This document shows positions 42,855-54,930 of a DNA stretch of 64,000 nucleotides, in pieces. Origin of the DNA: Diplolepis rosae. Taxonomy: Eukaryota; Arthropoda; Insecta; Hymenoptera; Diplolepididae. The position numbers and the translations under genes are program-made. Below the pieces are notes generated by a model. The model had not been told where the DNA came from and did not search any database. It was given only the letters and a program-made list of their open reading frames with translations. The stretch spans positions 1,116,001 through 1,180,000 of the forward strand of contig JAPYXD010000403.1 in NCBI GenBank assembly GCA_030998225.1, in the 5' to 3' direction. Position 1 is the stretch's first letter; the number at the start of each line of letters is the position of its first letter.

Positions 42855-43344
42855 CTTTCCGCACTTTTAAACGTAAAACACTGAACTTTAGTATAGTTTC
42901 TTCAAGTTAACTTCACTTAGCTTCGAAAGTGTAAATTCTAATATTTAATTTAAGCAAAAACAAGAGTGTATCGGAATTCGAATAAAACGACTACATTTTT
43001 AATTTTCAAAAATAAGGGTGAAATTTTGAGATTTTAAAAGAACGGTTTCGATCACTCGATTTGTCGTTAAAAATCCCATTAAAAACACTTTAGTAAGCAT
43101 TTTTTTTATCCTATGAGAAAGTAGTTAGAGGTATTCGAAATACGACTTATCTTTTCAAGATTTAGAAATTACCCCTTCTCTATCTTTACCAATTTTCATT
43201 CAATCAGAAAGATTATTGACGGTTGTACTACCAACTAATAGGAGAAGATTTAGTTCGAGTTTCAGGTCAATCGGAAAACTAAAAATTTGTAGGTGCACTA
43301 AAAACCACTGGTAATTTGAATTGTACTCAGTGCGGGGTCATTTG

Positions 43345-43515
43345 AGAAACTACTTGGATCAAGAATATATCGATTTGAGACAAATAATTACTGAATTGGT
43401 TTGTTTTATCGTATTTATTCGTGTGAATTTAATAGAATGCACTATTCCAACTGAGAATACATTTTTTAAGACCAAGAAAATCTGCTCTTGTTCCAAGAAA
43501 GCGGACCAAGTATTT
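43345..43515. repeat. Dispersed repeat with TTGATC words, copy 2
   Basis: Inverted copy of 29695-29870. It contains CTTGGATCAAGAATATATCG and AATAGAATGCACTATTCC. More TTGAATCAAG/CTTGATCG words follow to about 43610. Confidence 0.7.
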
Positions 43516-43619
43516 ATTTATTTGCATTAATCTCATATTCTATTGTCCCCATTCATATCCATCATTAATTTGAATCAAGTAAAGTTTTCTTGATCGAAGG
43601 AAATTGCGTTTTCCGTATA

Positions 43620-45187
43620 GTGGTTTTGCATATCATGAAAAAAAATTTTATGCTTTTAGAAAGGTTTTGCCGTGCATTGACGTTTAACAAGAATATTTAT
43701 CTACTCGTGAGAATATTAAGCTTACAATGAAAAGGAATAATCGTGAATGACAAATAAATGACACTGTTTGGACGTACAGGAATGTTTCAAAGAAAAAAGC
43801 CTGCTAGGAATATTGATCAGCTAGCACCCTCCGAGCGAAACCCTGTAAGAATTTAAAGTAAACATTTTTTTTTAATTTTTCAAGAATTTTCAAACTCAAC
43901 TAATTAATTTGAAATTTGGTTTAAAGTTTCAGAATTTCCAGATACAAGTATCGGGTAATTCAACACTTTAGAACTAAAAATTAAAAAAATGATTTCTTAA
44001 ATTTACTAAAAAATAACTGAGTTTTTTGAAATTCTATCTTAATTTTATGAAATTGTAACTGAATAGAACTTCAGTTACGAGTTTTGGGAAATTACGGTAG
44101 AAATTTCTGACTCTGTTGTTCGTGTGTGTTTGAATTGAATTTTGACTGTTTAGCTTCATGAAATCAGAACAAATCCGGAAGAATAATTCGAGGAAAGTTA
44201 GTAAAAATCATTTAATTGTATCGAATTCGATCGAATAATTGTTTTATAATATATCAAATCAGTCTTAAATAAACAAATCTCGTAAAATTCTGCATTCCAA
44301 GTTTGTCTTGGCATTTAAAAATGATGCACTTGAATTGACTTTTGTCTTAGGTAGCATACATTTTGGAAAATTTTTGTATTAAATTCAATATAAAAGTATA
44401 TGAAGTCATTTTTTTATGTACAGTATATGAAATTTAGTATACGCTATTATGAAATTTAATACATTTCAAAGTGTCATGAAATTAATATTTTCCATTTTTA
44501 TTATAGTTTCTTTGAAAACTAGTTAATCATATAAAGTGACTGATAATATTTCAAATCGATTTAATCATCAAAATTGAATTAATGCTAAATACTAAAGGAA
44601 ATTATATTAAATTTAAAACCTTAGTATATCAAATCAAGTACACCAGTGAATTGTTTCACAAATAATATACAGAGATATTAAATTTCATATTTCATACCTA
44701 ATCAAATATGCTACATCTAATCAAAGAATATTGACCTAAAACTTTTCTCATATTTCCTCGATGCGACGTCTTATCACATTTAATGTTTTTATACATATTA
44801 ATCAAAATTGCTGTTTTACTTTATAAAATAATCTGAGTTGCACCATTTTGAAACAAAAGATTAAATGGTCTGTTATTGTTTTTCTGGCTTGTCACGATCC
44901 TGAAATAAATCATGCTTGCTTATTCTCGTTATAATCATTTCGTTGTACTGATAATAAATCATGCAACACTGAAACTTGATTCCACCGTTTATGATAAAGA
45001 AAAATATAATTTTTGATGATGCTCAAGACTCATTTACACCTTTCAGATAAGTCAATTATTGGAGGAAATAGGCGAGTATAATTACCATTTATCAATTCAG
45101 CTAAATAAGTCAGAAATTAAAATTTAACATAACACTTGATAAGCAACTTAAATTTTTTTTTCAAGAAACAATATTCATTTTCCTTCA
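43620..45187. other. AT-rich intron sequence, nothing recognised
   Basis: No gene, RNA or bounded element was seen. AAATTTAGTATA-type words recur at 44380-44660. Confidence 0.5.
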
Positions 45188-45665
45188 GGGCATATGATAC
45201 TTAAGAAATTAGAAAATTATTATTATTATTATCAACATTAAATTAGTCTATCTACATCCATTTTCATCTTCTATACTATTTCCCAAATTTTGAAAACCAA
45301 ATTTTATCTATTTTGGACGTAATGGAAGCATTTTTTATAAACAAAATTTGATCGGCTTGATCTGAGGACAGGTCTTGGGAGTGACCACCGTGACTTTTCC
45401 TGGATGTGGCCCATATCAGTTCGAAAACTTAATGATAAACATTTGAGGTTTCGACTGGATAGCTGGATATGAGCGGCAGTCGAGACAAAACTTCGGTCGA
45501 GATCACTGACTCCTAGTAAAAGGCTGATGATTGTATCACCCCTTTCTAAGTGCCATTTTTGTAAACCTTTTAAATAAATAATTTAATTACTACAGACGTA
45601 AACATGTAGAAACTGAACCAAGTTGTTCACATAAACTTCCTACTTTTCTCAAGTATCACATGCCC
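45188..45665. repeat. GGGCATGTGATACTT-family repeat with foreign middle
   Basis: The left end GGGCATATGATACTTAAG is preceded by TTCA. The right end CTCAAGTATCACATGCCC is at 45648-45665. The left arm is shortened. About 45322-45590 is unrelated GC-richer sequence (GACCACCGTGACTTTTCC; GGATATGAGCGGCAGTCG) that I do not recognise, probably a later insertion. Confidence 0.7.
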
Positions 45666-45988
45666 TATTTAAAGCTTTGAAAAAATTATGTAGTAATTTT
45701 TATGTTAGAATATATTAGAATAACTTCTGAAATGTATGGAACCTTGACTGCGAGTGAGCAATCAGGCCCAAAGGGTAGAAAGTAGAGGGGATGACGACGG
45801 AGATAATGAGGAAAGCGTAAGTCATCCGGCAGTACGCCATAAGCTAACCGTAACGAACGACCCTGTATATAATTCTCTTTTTTAATTAAAATTTTTAACA
45901 TCATAAGTGGTGCATTTATTTATTTTTGTGAACGCATATAACTCGTCCAGATCCAAGCCCTAAGCACGACTATAATTATTCGATTTTA

Positions 45989-47104
45989 TTGGGATGCTTA
46001 AAATTGGAAAGTACGAATATATACATCAGTCTATCAACATAATAAATAGGCTATCTACACAGAGAGAAATTCTTGGTTACAGTAACCTGATGAATAGTGT
46101 TAAATTTGTCTTTGACCACATTTTCAGGTTAGAACTGAGTTTGGAAGAGTTGTACTGGTGTCCAATTTTTCTGGTTACAGGAATCAGAATTATTAATCAC
46201 AGTGACCTGTGAGTCAGTCAAAGCGTTAAATGATTCTTTGTTTTCTGGTTCCAATAACCAAATTTTCTATTTACGAAAACCATATTTTCTGGTTTCAATA
46301 ACCTTAAATTAGCTTGTTTGTGTGTGTTATAGATTATTAAATCAATAAATATTTTTAAATTAAAAATATAATTAATAAAAATATTTCATTAAATTTTGTA
46401 CAATAATTTTTATAGAATAAATTTAGTTTAAAATACTTATTCTTTTATTCAAGAAACTCATACTGCTTATTTCACTATATGTTTTACAACGGAAAAGAAT
46501 AATTGTGGTGCAAACATAATACTACGTAGATTTAGAGATGAAGGAAGAAATTGAAGAAATTCTTGAAAAGGTGATGATACATGCTTCATAGTATTTTTTT
46601 TGCGCCAGAATTATTCTCTCCCGTTATAGAAAATGTAGTGAAATAAACAATATGATTTTACTTTGATACAAAACAACCATTGACAACTGAACTTAATATG
46701 AAGTTAGCTGTAGACTAGCGCGTGATAAATTGAGATAAATCGAACCTTATTGCCTCGAAGCCACTACAATTTTCAAAGTTCCTGTAACCATAAATCTTTA
46801 ACAGATATAACTTGAAATTGTGCTCAAAGACATTTTTAACTATGTGACGTGCAGTTACTGTAATCAGAAATAGGAAATCGTATTGAATCTGGTTATTGCA
46901 ACCAGTTTTCAGGTTATTGTTACGGGATCGTTTGTCATCCAGACTGGGCTTCGTAGTTCTGGTGACTATGTTCAATTTAACCAGATTTTTCTGGTTAATG
47001 TAACCATGACCTATTTCTCTCCGTGTACGCATCCGTTCATATGTTCTTTACCATTACCTAAATTTTAAGACAAAGTTTCTTCATGTCTTAAGCACCATAT
47101 ACCC
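45989..47104. repeat. GGGCATGTGATACTT-family remnant split by a CACAGAG element
   Basis: The left remnant (GGGATGCTTAAAATTGG .. GGCTATC) and right remnant (GCATCCGTTCATATGTTC .. CACCATATACCC, then TTCA) join into the family sequence GTCTATCTACGTCCGTTC when the inserted element and one TA are removed. Confidence 0.65.
46058..47025. mobile_element. 968-bp element, CACAGAG/CTCCGTG ends, CTGGTTA words
   Basis: The left end CACAGAGAGAAATTCTTGG and right end TATTTCTCTCCGTG are inverted, between TA duplications (46056-46057 and 47026-47027). Both halves are filled with CTGGTTA/TAACCAG and GGTTACAGTAACC-like words. The middle is AT-rich without a transposase. It inserted at TA inside an older repeat. 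Confidence 0.82.
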
Positions 47105-47289
47105 TTCAGAAACACATGATTTGACATTTAAGGCCATAAATCAACCATCTGAGATTTCAATTTTTATTTTACTTAAAATATTTAGAAGAATTTATAGTGC
47201 TTATCGACTTATTCGCTTTCAGTATTTTTCAATTCTGGCTTTTTTACAATATTAGTTCTAAGGCTTATAGCTTACATTAGCCTACGTGA

Positions 47290-47450
47290 ATAATTCTAGG
47301 ATACTAATAGGGCCCGAATTAGACAAACTAAATGCTAATGTGGCGTTAATTAGATGGACTAATCTGGTGCTAATTAGAAGTGTAGCGTTTTTGTATGGCT
47401 AAGGACGGTCCGAGCTAATTGGATCTTGATGTGGCCTCAATGGGTGGGTC
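47290..47450. repeat. CTAATTAG word array
   Basis: GCTAATGTGGCG, TTAATTAGATGGACTAAT, GTGCTAATTAG and GAGCTAATTGG recur in both orientations. It shares CTAATGTGGCG with about 9583 and the inverse at 11348. No termini were identified. Confidence 0.45.
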
Positions 47451-48300
47451 AAAAACAATAAAAATCATATTCTTCTTATAATTATTATTTTATTTAGTTT
47501 TTTCAATAAAAGTATTAAAATGACCATGTGTTGTTCTTTTGTCTTTTGATTAATTTCTTGACCATTCTTCAGAGCTACATTCTTCTCAATCTTTAAAATT
47601 GGCAATTGTAGTTCCAAAATGTTTCAAATAACACTGAAAGACAAAACAAAATTTCTGTTTGCTGCAGGGTATACAACAGCTTTTCTGAGGTGATTTGGGC
47701 ACGTTGAATCCGAAAATGACCATCATATTGCTCAATCATCTCTTGTTTTTGCGATATTGCAAAAAAACCGTTTTTAAAATATTTAGTACTATTTCGACAA
47801 ATTTTTATTCGTTTACGCTAAAATATTTTAACACAATAAAGGATATAGTTTGGTTCGTTTAAACATAATTTTTTGAAGGGAATAGATTTATGAATGTGTA
47901 TAATTTAAGGCTTGTAAGGCTTTTAAGTCCCATTAAGTATTTTATGCAAAAAATATACAAATTTGCATGTTTGCATATACTGTGTAACAAATAAAGGGAA
48001 GCATGCAATTACATGACGCACATGATATTTTTTATTACAAATTTAGTAAATATTGCACTCACCGTGCCTTTAGAGCGTGCAGAAAGCGAATTAATTTTGG
48101 ATTATGGCTGTTAAAATTAATTCGATAACTTAAAGTGATTTCCAATTGTATTATATTTTAAACTTAAACTATCTGTAATAAAGTATAAAATGGAAAAATA
48201 GGTACCGTTTTTTTATAAGTACAAATTTTGTATTTATTAATGTAAAAAGCTCAAAATTCAACGATATATACACATGGAGACAGAGCCGTATTTGATATAA

Positions 48301-49504
48301 AGGCTGTAAAGGCTTTTTTTTCTCTTCTTTCTTTTATTCAGAGGAGTGAGAGAATGCATTTATACACGCTGAGCAGGGCTCGGCCGAAGCAATATCCACT
48401 AAACTCAGAACTTCCCTGTCTCCTCGCCAGACAATGACCCCGGAAACCGCGTTAGCATTACTTCAAGGTCTTTAGGCACAATACGCCGAACGTTGGTGTC
48501 CTTCTGTCCTGCCTGCTAGGCCTTTATCCGCAGCTTCTCACGGCTTTCTCTTGCGAGTTGCCTCCTGAAAAGGCACGCAACGCATAGTTCCCTGTATGTG
48601 GTCGTCCCGAGGCTTATGTTGTCTTGCGGCGCAGAGGTAGCACCGCGGCTTCCCTGTGCAGGTCCCAGAAACATGTCCCTCCTCGTCACACCTCCAGCAA
48701 CACTTGCTTCTGTTTCGTGCCGGGAAGTCTGACAGCATGTTCTCTGTGCCTCTGAAAGGTTCCGATGGTTCCTCTGTCCTTTGCGGCACACTTTACTTCG
48801 ACCAGGAGATTTTTCGACCTGGTCACCCTAATTTCCTCGATCGTAACTCTTAACTCCTCAATATTTACGGGGTTCTTCATACTTTTCAAAATCACCGCGT
48901 AGCTGACCCCCGCTGAAGGCTTAATTAACACCGCCTTTGAGCGGGCCTGTTTTGGCCGCTCTGATTTTTTAATGATTTTGGCCTTTTGTCTTCTGACTTA
49001 TTAGCCGCAAACACCTTCGGACTTACAGTCGGCTCTCTCAGTCGCTTGTCCGAAGTCAAGGAGGTAGGAATCGCTCCACACCATTTCTCTTCGTAAGTTC
49101 ATTATGTTTAAAAGAGCCTCCACAATCTCGTCCCTGATGGACAGGAATATGTTCTTTCTGGTCCTGGAGAAGTTTTCTATTTCCTTCAGGGTCGTTTCCA
49201 CCTTCTGCAGCATCGCCAGCTCCTTCTTATGCCTATCATGGAGCTACTCCCGGTGTTGTATAGCCTGGGATTTTTTAAGCATAATATCCCCAGGGTTCTT
49301 CACCAAACAATTCCTCACACATACTTTTATTTAAATTCAAAGTCTCCTTTATTGTTTCCATGATTAGTTAGGGAAATACTCGGTCCACCCCTGCAGAACA
49401 CCGCATGCAGGTATCTGCAACCCGAGGACGCGCGCGGTTGCCTGTTCTAAGGCCCTCTAATTGGTTTCCGAAGAAACCAATGCAGGATCGGAGGCTGAAA
49501 AGGC
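48301..49504 (-). mobile_element. Half-length R1-like LINE with target duplications
   Basis: In reverse orientation it has a 5' leader (from 49491), ORF1, then a short 3' region ending in poly(A) (poly-T 48314-48321). It is flanked by AGGCTGTAAAGGC (48301-48313) and AGGCTGAAAAGGC (49492-49504), a 13-bp target duplication with one mismatch. The insertion is therefore complete at both ends yet has no ORF2. It must have been mobilised by another element's reverse transcriptase. It lies in intron 1, antisense to the host gene. Confidence 0.82.
48516..49361 (-). pseudogene. R1-like ORF1 with CCHC zinc knuckles
   Basis: The start is at ATG 49361 (METIKETLNLNKSMCEELFG), soon frameshifted. Readable parts follow in order: a helix (LQKVETTLKEIENFSRTRKN), SYAVILKSMKNPVNIEELRV and RVTRSKNLLVEVKCAAKDRG (the R1-clade ORF1 core), then two knuckles near 48620-48690: CWRCDEEGHVSGTC (a perfect C-x2-C-x4-H-x4-C) and CYLCAARQHKPRDD..C. 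These bind nucleic acid in the element's particle. The C-terminus is RCVPFQEATRKRKP. Several frame changes are present. It is better preserved than the copy at 12019-12894. Confidence 0.82.
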
Positions 49505-50061
49505 TATAGCCTAGGGCGGCAACTTGTTGACGTCGGCACAACGGCCAAGAAATTTTTCAAAAATTGTAAAGTAAAGTAACCTTTCTTTTTTTGCTTAGTG
49601 CATTGCATCTTGTAAAAACTAGCATTGACAAAAAATGGCCTTTCCCTTGAGGAGCCTAGGGTGGCATCAAAAGTAAATTCGGCCCTGCATGGGGATCAAA
49701 AATAATAATTTCTGTAACTTGTGCGGTTTAGTAAATGCGATTGGAAACATAACAAATTTTTATAAGTGCGTAAAAATATTTTTCTGGATGACAAAAAATT
49801 TTCGAATCAGGGAAAGCTAAACAGAATCATTACAGATCCCAATTAGAACGCCTATATTTGATTTGAACTTCAGCCTGGCTCATAAAGACCCACTTAAACT
49901 TTCTTAGTAGGACCGTCTTGATAAAACGAGAAATAAACTTTAGCCTGCCATTTGAACCCCATTAGATTCAAGCCAGCCATAAAATTTTTCTACACTGGGG
50001 CCTGTAGTTACTGATAAGAACATTTGACTGGCAATTAGAAGTTCCCAATGCAATAAAAAGT

Positions 50062-50477
50062 ATTTATGTGCTACCGGCGCGCAAACTCGTTTTTTCGCTA
50101 CAGTTAACAGTAGCACAATGTAGTACATTGCGCTACAAAGGAATGAAATGTAAAAATTGAACTGCGCATGCGCACATAGCCATGAAACGAAGCTCAATCC
50201 TTCTTCTTATTCTTCTTCTTCGTACAGCGTTAGCATCATACTGGCAAAGCCTTGTACATTTGAACTGCGCATGCGTCTACTAAAATCCATTACTACTACA
50301 CAATATCGATAAAATCAAAATGGCCGGGACTAGTCGTAACATATCAAGTGTAATGACTAGCGCCGCAAACAACTACAATACTAGATTAGATTCAAGTGTA
50401 CGCATAAAGACTCGTATACGCACCGGAGTCACATAAAATAGAATACGTGCCAATGTACACAATTCGGGAAATTGATC
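50062..50477 (+). repeat. GTGCC-ended repeat, 3'-truncated copy
   Basis: It starts TATTTATGTGCTACCGGCGCG and contains TGCGCATGCGCA (50163-50174), TGCGCATGCG (about 50266), TTCTTCTTCGTACAGCG, AAAATGGCCGGGAC and ACGCATAAAGACTCGTATAC. It stops at CACAATTCGGGAAATTG before the CTCGCAGGA hairpin. Confidence 0.82.
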
Positions 50478-50639
50478 CGAATCGTATTGAAGCACAGTTT
50501 GAGATGCGTCGAAAGTCAATTCGAAAGTTTTTCGAATATATATATATATATATCTCGTCGCGTCAGTAATACGCAAAGTTTTGTATACTATACAAATCAT
50601 TGCAACAATGAATTATTTATCAATTATTATCCATCCTTT

Positions 50640-53262
50640 TAATGAGAATGTCAGTTAACTATACACGCAGAGAAATTTGTGTTAAAACTTACCAGACTAA
50701 ATTAGAGCGCATAATAATCTCTGGAAGTTTTCCTTTTTTCTGAATAATTTAAAGCATATTTTTAGTTTTTTAGAATATTGTGCCAAGCATTAAGCTCAAA
50801 GTTACCTTTTTATGGTGAAAATTTGTTTGGTCACAATACACATAATTCATTGACAATATTATGAATAAATGATAATAATTAAAACATAAATTCATCATAT
50901 TAATTAAAAATATATTTTATCCGTTAATGCTAGGATTAGATCTGGTATAAAGTCGATAAATAATAACTAACTAGTAAAAAAAAGCCAAATAGTAAAATAT
51001 CTATAGCATATCTTATACAAACCGAAGTAGTTGGCTTCTAACCATTTATTTCAGTCAGAAACTATAATTTAAATAATACATTTGCATCAGAATGTTATCT
51101 CATTTACAGCCTCTTCTTCTCGTAACAAAACAATTAAAATGAAAATATATGTGTAAATAGAAACTTAATGATGCAGCATGGGTTATTTGAATGTAAAATA
51201 GTATACTACCTTCACTCAGATTTTTTATAATTAATAAATATCCTTGACTGTAGGAATAATTATTTTTCTTCAGAAAAAAGTGTTTGGTATTTTTATCATA
51301 ATGAGTGGCTCATCATTTTAAGAATGAAGAATGGTATGTAATTAGTAAGTATTGGATTAATTAAGTTTATTTTAACAGATGCAAGCAAATAATTCAACAT
51401 GTCTTCACAGCATTCAGATAACCTTAGTAGACACTCACATTAATTTTCTTAATTTATCTAAATCACAAATTTTGTCTAATAAAATTAATTTTGAATAAAG
51501 ATAAATTTATTTTTATAAACAGCATTAATTTTAACAGAAATCACTAAATAGTAGAATTCAAATTGATGCCTGTCCATCACGACAAAAGATTTGGAAAAGT
51601 ATTATAAAACCGAAATAATGGTGAAAATTATTTTTTGTCTGGGAACAATAAATTTGAAATTATGAACATCAGATTGAAGTGAAAATTGAAGCAAATCCCT
51701 TGTTTAAGAAGATATTAAGATTTTGAGACCAGATTAGTTTCTCTCACGAAAGAACGATCAGACCACTGTCAGGTGCAGGACTTTTCACGGAGTCTGAACC
51801 TTCTAATGTCGAGAGGAAACGATTGATTGGTAGCCTTGATCCGGTTTGAAACAATTACCCAACCTGAATAAATTTTACAACCCCTCGAGAGTAAGTTGCA
51901 TAACGATCTCAGTGAAATATCACTGCACTCTCTTAAGTTTTCCCTTCTCAATGCTCCGATTTCGCAACGCTAACACTTGCTGATCTTCTTCACGGTTTTC
52001 CCAACTTGTAAGCATCTAAAGATTTCACTTTGCTCTCTACGAGAATAAAATCTTTGCAATCAGTACAATAAAAGTGACAAGCTTCCAATGGCTGTTTGAC
52101 GAAAAAAGCTAATTTTTTCTCTTTAAAATTCATTTAAAAATAATTATGTATAACTTTTATATAGAAGTATGAGTTTTATTTTCAACTTATAATTAATGAA
52201 AAAGATTTATGTGGAAAATACTTTACATCAAGTTTTTTATACAATATTTGAACAAAAACTATGCCAACGCAAGTTTTTCACTCTTAAAAATGATGATTAA
52301 AATTTTGAATTAAATTTCCCCTCTTAAAGTGCGATTTCAAAATTCGCCCGTTGTGGGGAGATCCAATTTTTAATATAGTTGCAGTTCAAATGATACTTCA
52401 TGATGTAAAATTATAATCACAAAAAAAATTAAGTTTTAGATAGGAATGGTTACAAAGGGTCAAAGTTCTGAAGATCCACTCTTGCATCGGACAGTTAGTG
52501 GAATAGTAAATGTTTGTAAAGTTCGATCTTAAAATTATGATGTTTCCAACTTTTTGAATAAAAAAAAATCATAAAATGCTTTCATTTTAATAAACAGAGA
52601 TTTCATTTTTCTATTCATCAGGTACCGTCTATTTTTATTCTTCTATTTAAGTGCTATATTATATGTAGGTTAGGATGATTCTTCCAAAATGATTTGAAAT
52701 CGAGAATCATGAGAGCTTGATGCTTTTGTGTTTTTTTTTATATAGTAATCGATATATTACATACGAAGATATCAGGATATCGTATATCAGGATTGGGTAA
52801 ATTTATTCCATTATATAGATACGATATTTCCGTGTTTATGAAAATAAAAGCATTATTTGTTAATCAACCTTGATTTTTGGGGACTAAATTGAATTCGACA
52901 CTTAGAACCAATCCAGCGGTCATCTTAAAATTTTTGTGTGATTAGATTCTTATTATGAGGTATCATTTAAGCAAATTAATAAGATTTCAACACGGTCCTG
53001 GTTTCTCATTAGCATCCGAATATGACTTTTTAAAGAGTTGTTGAAACGCGTTACTCATTCTAATGTGAGATAAACATCTTACAATAAACTTGCCCGTGTT
53101 TCTTCCAACTTTTTTCTTTCAAAATTGTATTGAAGCTTTAAAATATTTAAAAATTTAATCCTTTGAAAAATGCAAAAATAATGTTTGTGCTCTAAAATAA
53201 TGAAAATTCATAATAAGATAGTTAACATGAAAAAGGTTATGATGAGAAAATAATTTTTGTAG
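50640..53262. other. AT-rich intron sequence, nothing recognised
   Basis: CACGCAGAGAAATTTG at about 50664 resembles a MITE terminus, but no partner was found. Otherwise there are no exons, RNAs or bounded repeats up to the acceptor TTTTTGTAG of the second coding exon. Confidence 0.5.
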
Positions 53263-53396
53263 GTGTTCTACTAGCTACAGCAGTTTCGAGTGCGCTCAAA
53301 GCTTCGAGGCAAAAATTCAAAATTGCCACAACGTCGACAACATCGACGTCAACCGAAAAGCCTCAAGAAGAAGACGTCGAGAATGGCGAACCAGAG
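53263..53396 (+). CDS. Chitin-binding protein, second coding exon
   Basis: The acceptor TAATTTTTGTAG ends at 53262 and the donor GTTTGT is at 53397. The 134-nt exon reads in frame from the first exon: (G)VLLATAVSSALKASRQKF, then KIATTSTTSTSTEKPQEEDV and ENGEPE. Joined, the N-terminus MWEGRWLLLTLYGVLLATAVSS is a typical signal peptide with likely cleavage after the SS/SA region, so the protein is secreted. The Thr/Ser run followed by an acidic patch looks like a mucin-type O-glycosylated linker. It ends in phase 0. The donor is weak but is the only one keeping frame to the next exon. Confidence 0.85.
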
Positions 53397-53626
53397 GTTT
53401 GTAGAGCTGGAAAAAATCTTAATATAAAAAAACAAGATTTTCTTAATCCTAAATTTTATATCTTTCTCCAGTTGAATAGAATCTAAAGTCAGACAAAGAA
53501 CAGGGTATGATACTGACAGTTTATAAGATATTTAAATACAGAATTAATTAATTCACGATCAATTGAGATAATAAAATGCAAATTCGGTTGAAACCGTATT
53601 ATAATATTATATTGAATAATATTATA

Positions 53627-54928
53627 CAAGGAGAAACTCTTCATTGTAAAATTTAGTATTATTATATTTATTTTTACTAAAAGTCAATAGGAAACGAGGA
53701 TATAACGTCACTTTTTTAGAAATTACTATTTTGAATATTAAACTATGGAGTTACTAATAATATTGGAGAAAATGGTGATATAATTGTACTTATGCCTAAA
53801 AACAAAAGCAAGTTTCATTTCTTGAAATAGTAAAATCGTAAGCGACACGTCGAACGAATTATATTGAAGTAAATCCAATAAATGTTTTATTAATTGCTAA
53901 AAGAGAATGTTAAGTTTACAAAAGATAATAGTAAAGTCACATATTCTGTCTAACCGAATTACCATAGTCTTTTGGAGATAGTGGAATGATATTCATAACT
54001 TTTCCTATCGAAAATAGGAAATAATTGCACCTCCATGATATACAAAAATCAGTCATTCGTAAATTTTACCATAGTTCTTATTAAATTTTGTAAACTACAT
54101 AGAGAGAGTATTCATGAACATAGTTACATATTTACATACACATACACGTATATGCATATCAATATAAATAATAAACATGCGAATGCACGCTCAAATACTA
54201 ATCCAACGCAACTTAACCTAACTGCAAAACGCACACATTCATAAACGCATCGCAGTGATATGTCAATATTGTCAATTACAATGTAGCAACTTCATTATAT
54301 ACTTAACTGTGGAAACTTTTACGATTTGTAAGAAAACGCTCGGTAGTCCCTCTGCAAGAAAAAATCGTAAGTTAGAAAGGCGCCATATTCAAATGTAAAA
54401 AAATATATTACTATATCGGGTACCGACAAATAATAATAACGAGCACATGGAGCGGTTCTTGGGTAATAACAGAAACGTTCGGCGTATCTGACGTCACTCG
54501 GCAGTACATTTAATATTTCCAATGGGAATTTTGGCAACGTACTATTTCAATATATGATGTATTCGATTGCAAAATACTCAAGTCTTTCTCTCTTCATTTT
54601 TCATTACTATTGACAATGGTAATTTCTCTAAACTATTTTACAATTTATATTATTCAAAAGACCAATTCTTGTATTGATAGTTTTACTTTCTATTTATATA
54701 GGTATCACTTATTTCTAGTTTCAATTTGCCATCAAAGATATTGATCTTTGCAACTCTCAATGGTAATTTATAAAGTTGCACTATATTTACAATTGGTTCA
54801 GAAAATGTATTTCCTCTTACCGCTATGGTAAATAAAACTAGTTTTGTTACTATATCCTTGCTTCCTATTGGCTTTTAGTAAAAATAAATATAATAATACT
54901 AGATTTCAAAATGAAGAGTTTCTCCGTG
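53627..54928. mobile_element. 1302-bp element with about 105-bp inverted ends
   Basis: The left end CAAGGAGAAACTCTTCATTG and right end AATGAAGAGTTTCTCCGTG are inverted and lie between TA duplications (53625-53626 and 54929-54930). The arms agree over AGTATTATTATATTTATTTT and ACTAAAAGNCAATAGGAA. The interior (about 1.1 kb) has no reading frame above about 75 codons. It is the longest member of the CACGGAG-ended group in the window. It lies in intron 2. Confidence 0.88.
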
Positions 54929-54930
54929 TA

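Noticed and set aside
42171..42884. Two similar small proteins (SDFSHFKILCQEKK type)
   Set aside because: They are mirror copies created by the inverted arms of one element, with no independent support.
50664..51640. Possible CACGCAGAGAAA element
   Set aside because: A left terminus is visible, but no convincing right terminus could be found within 1 kb.
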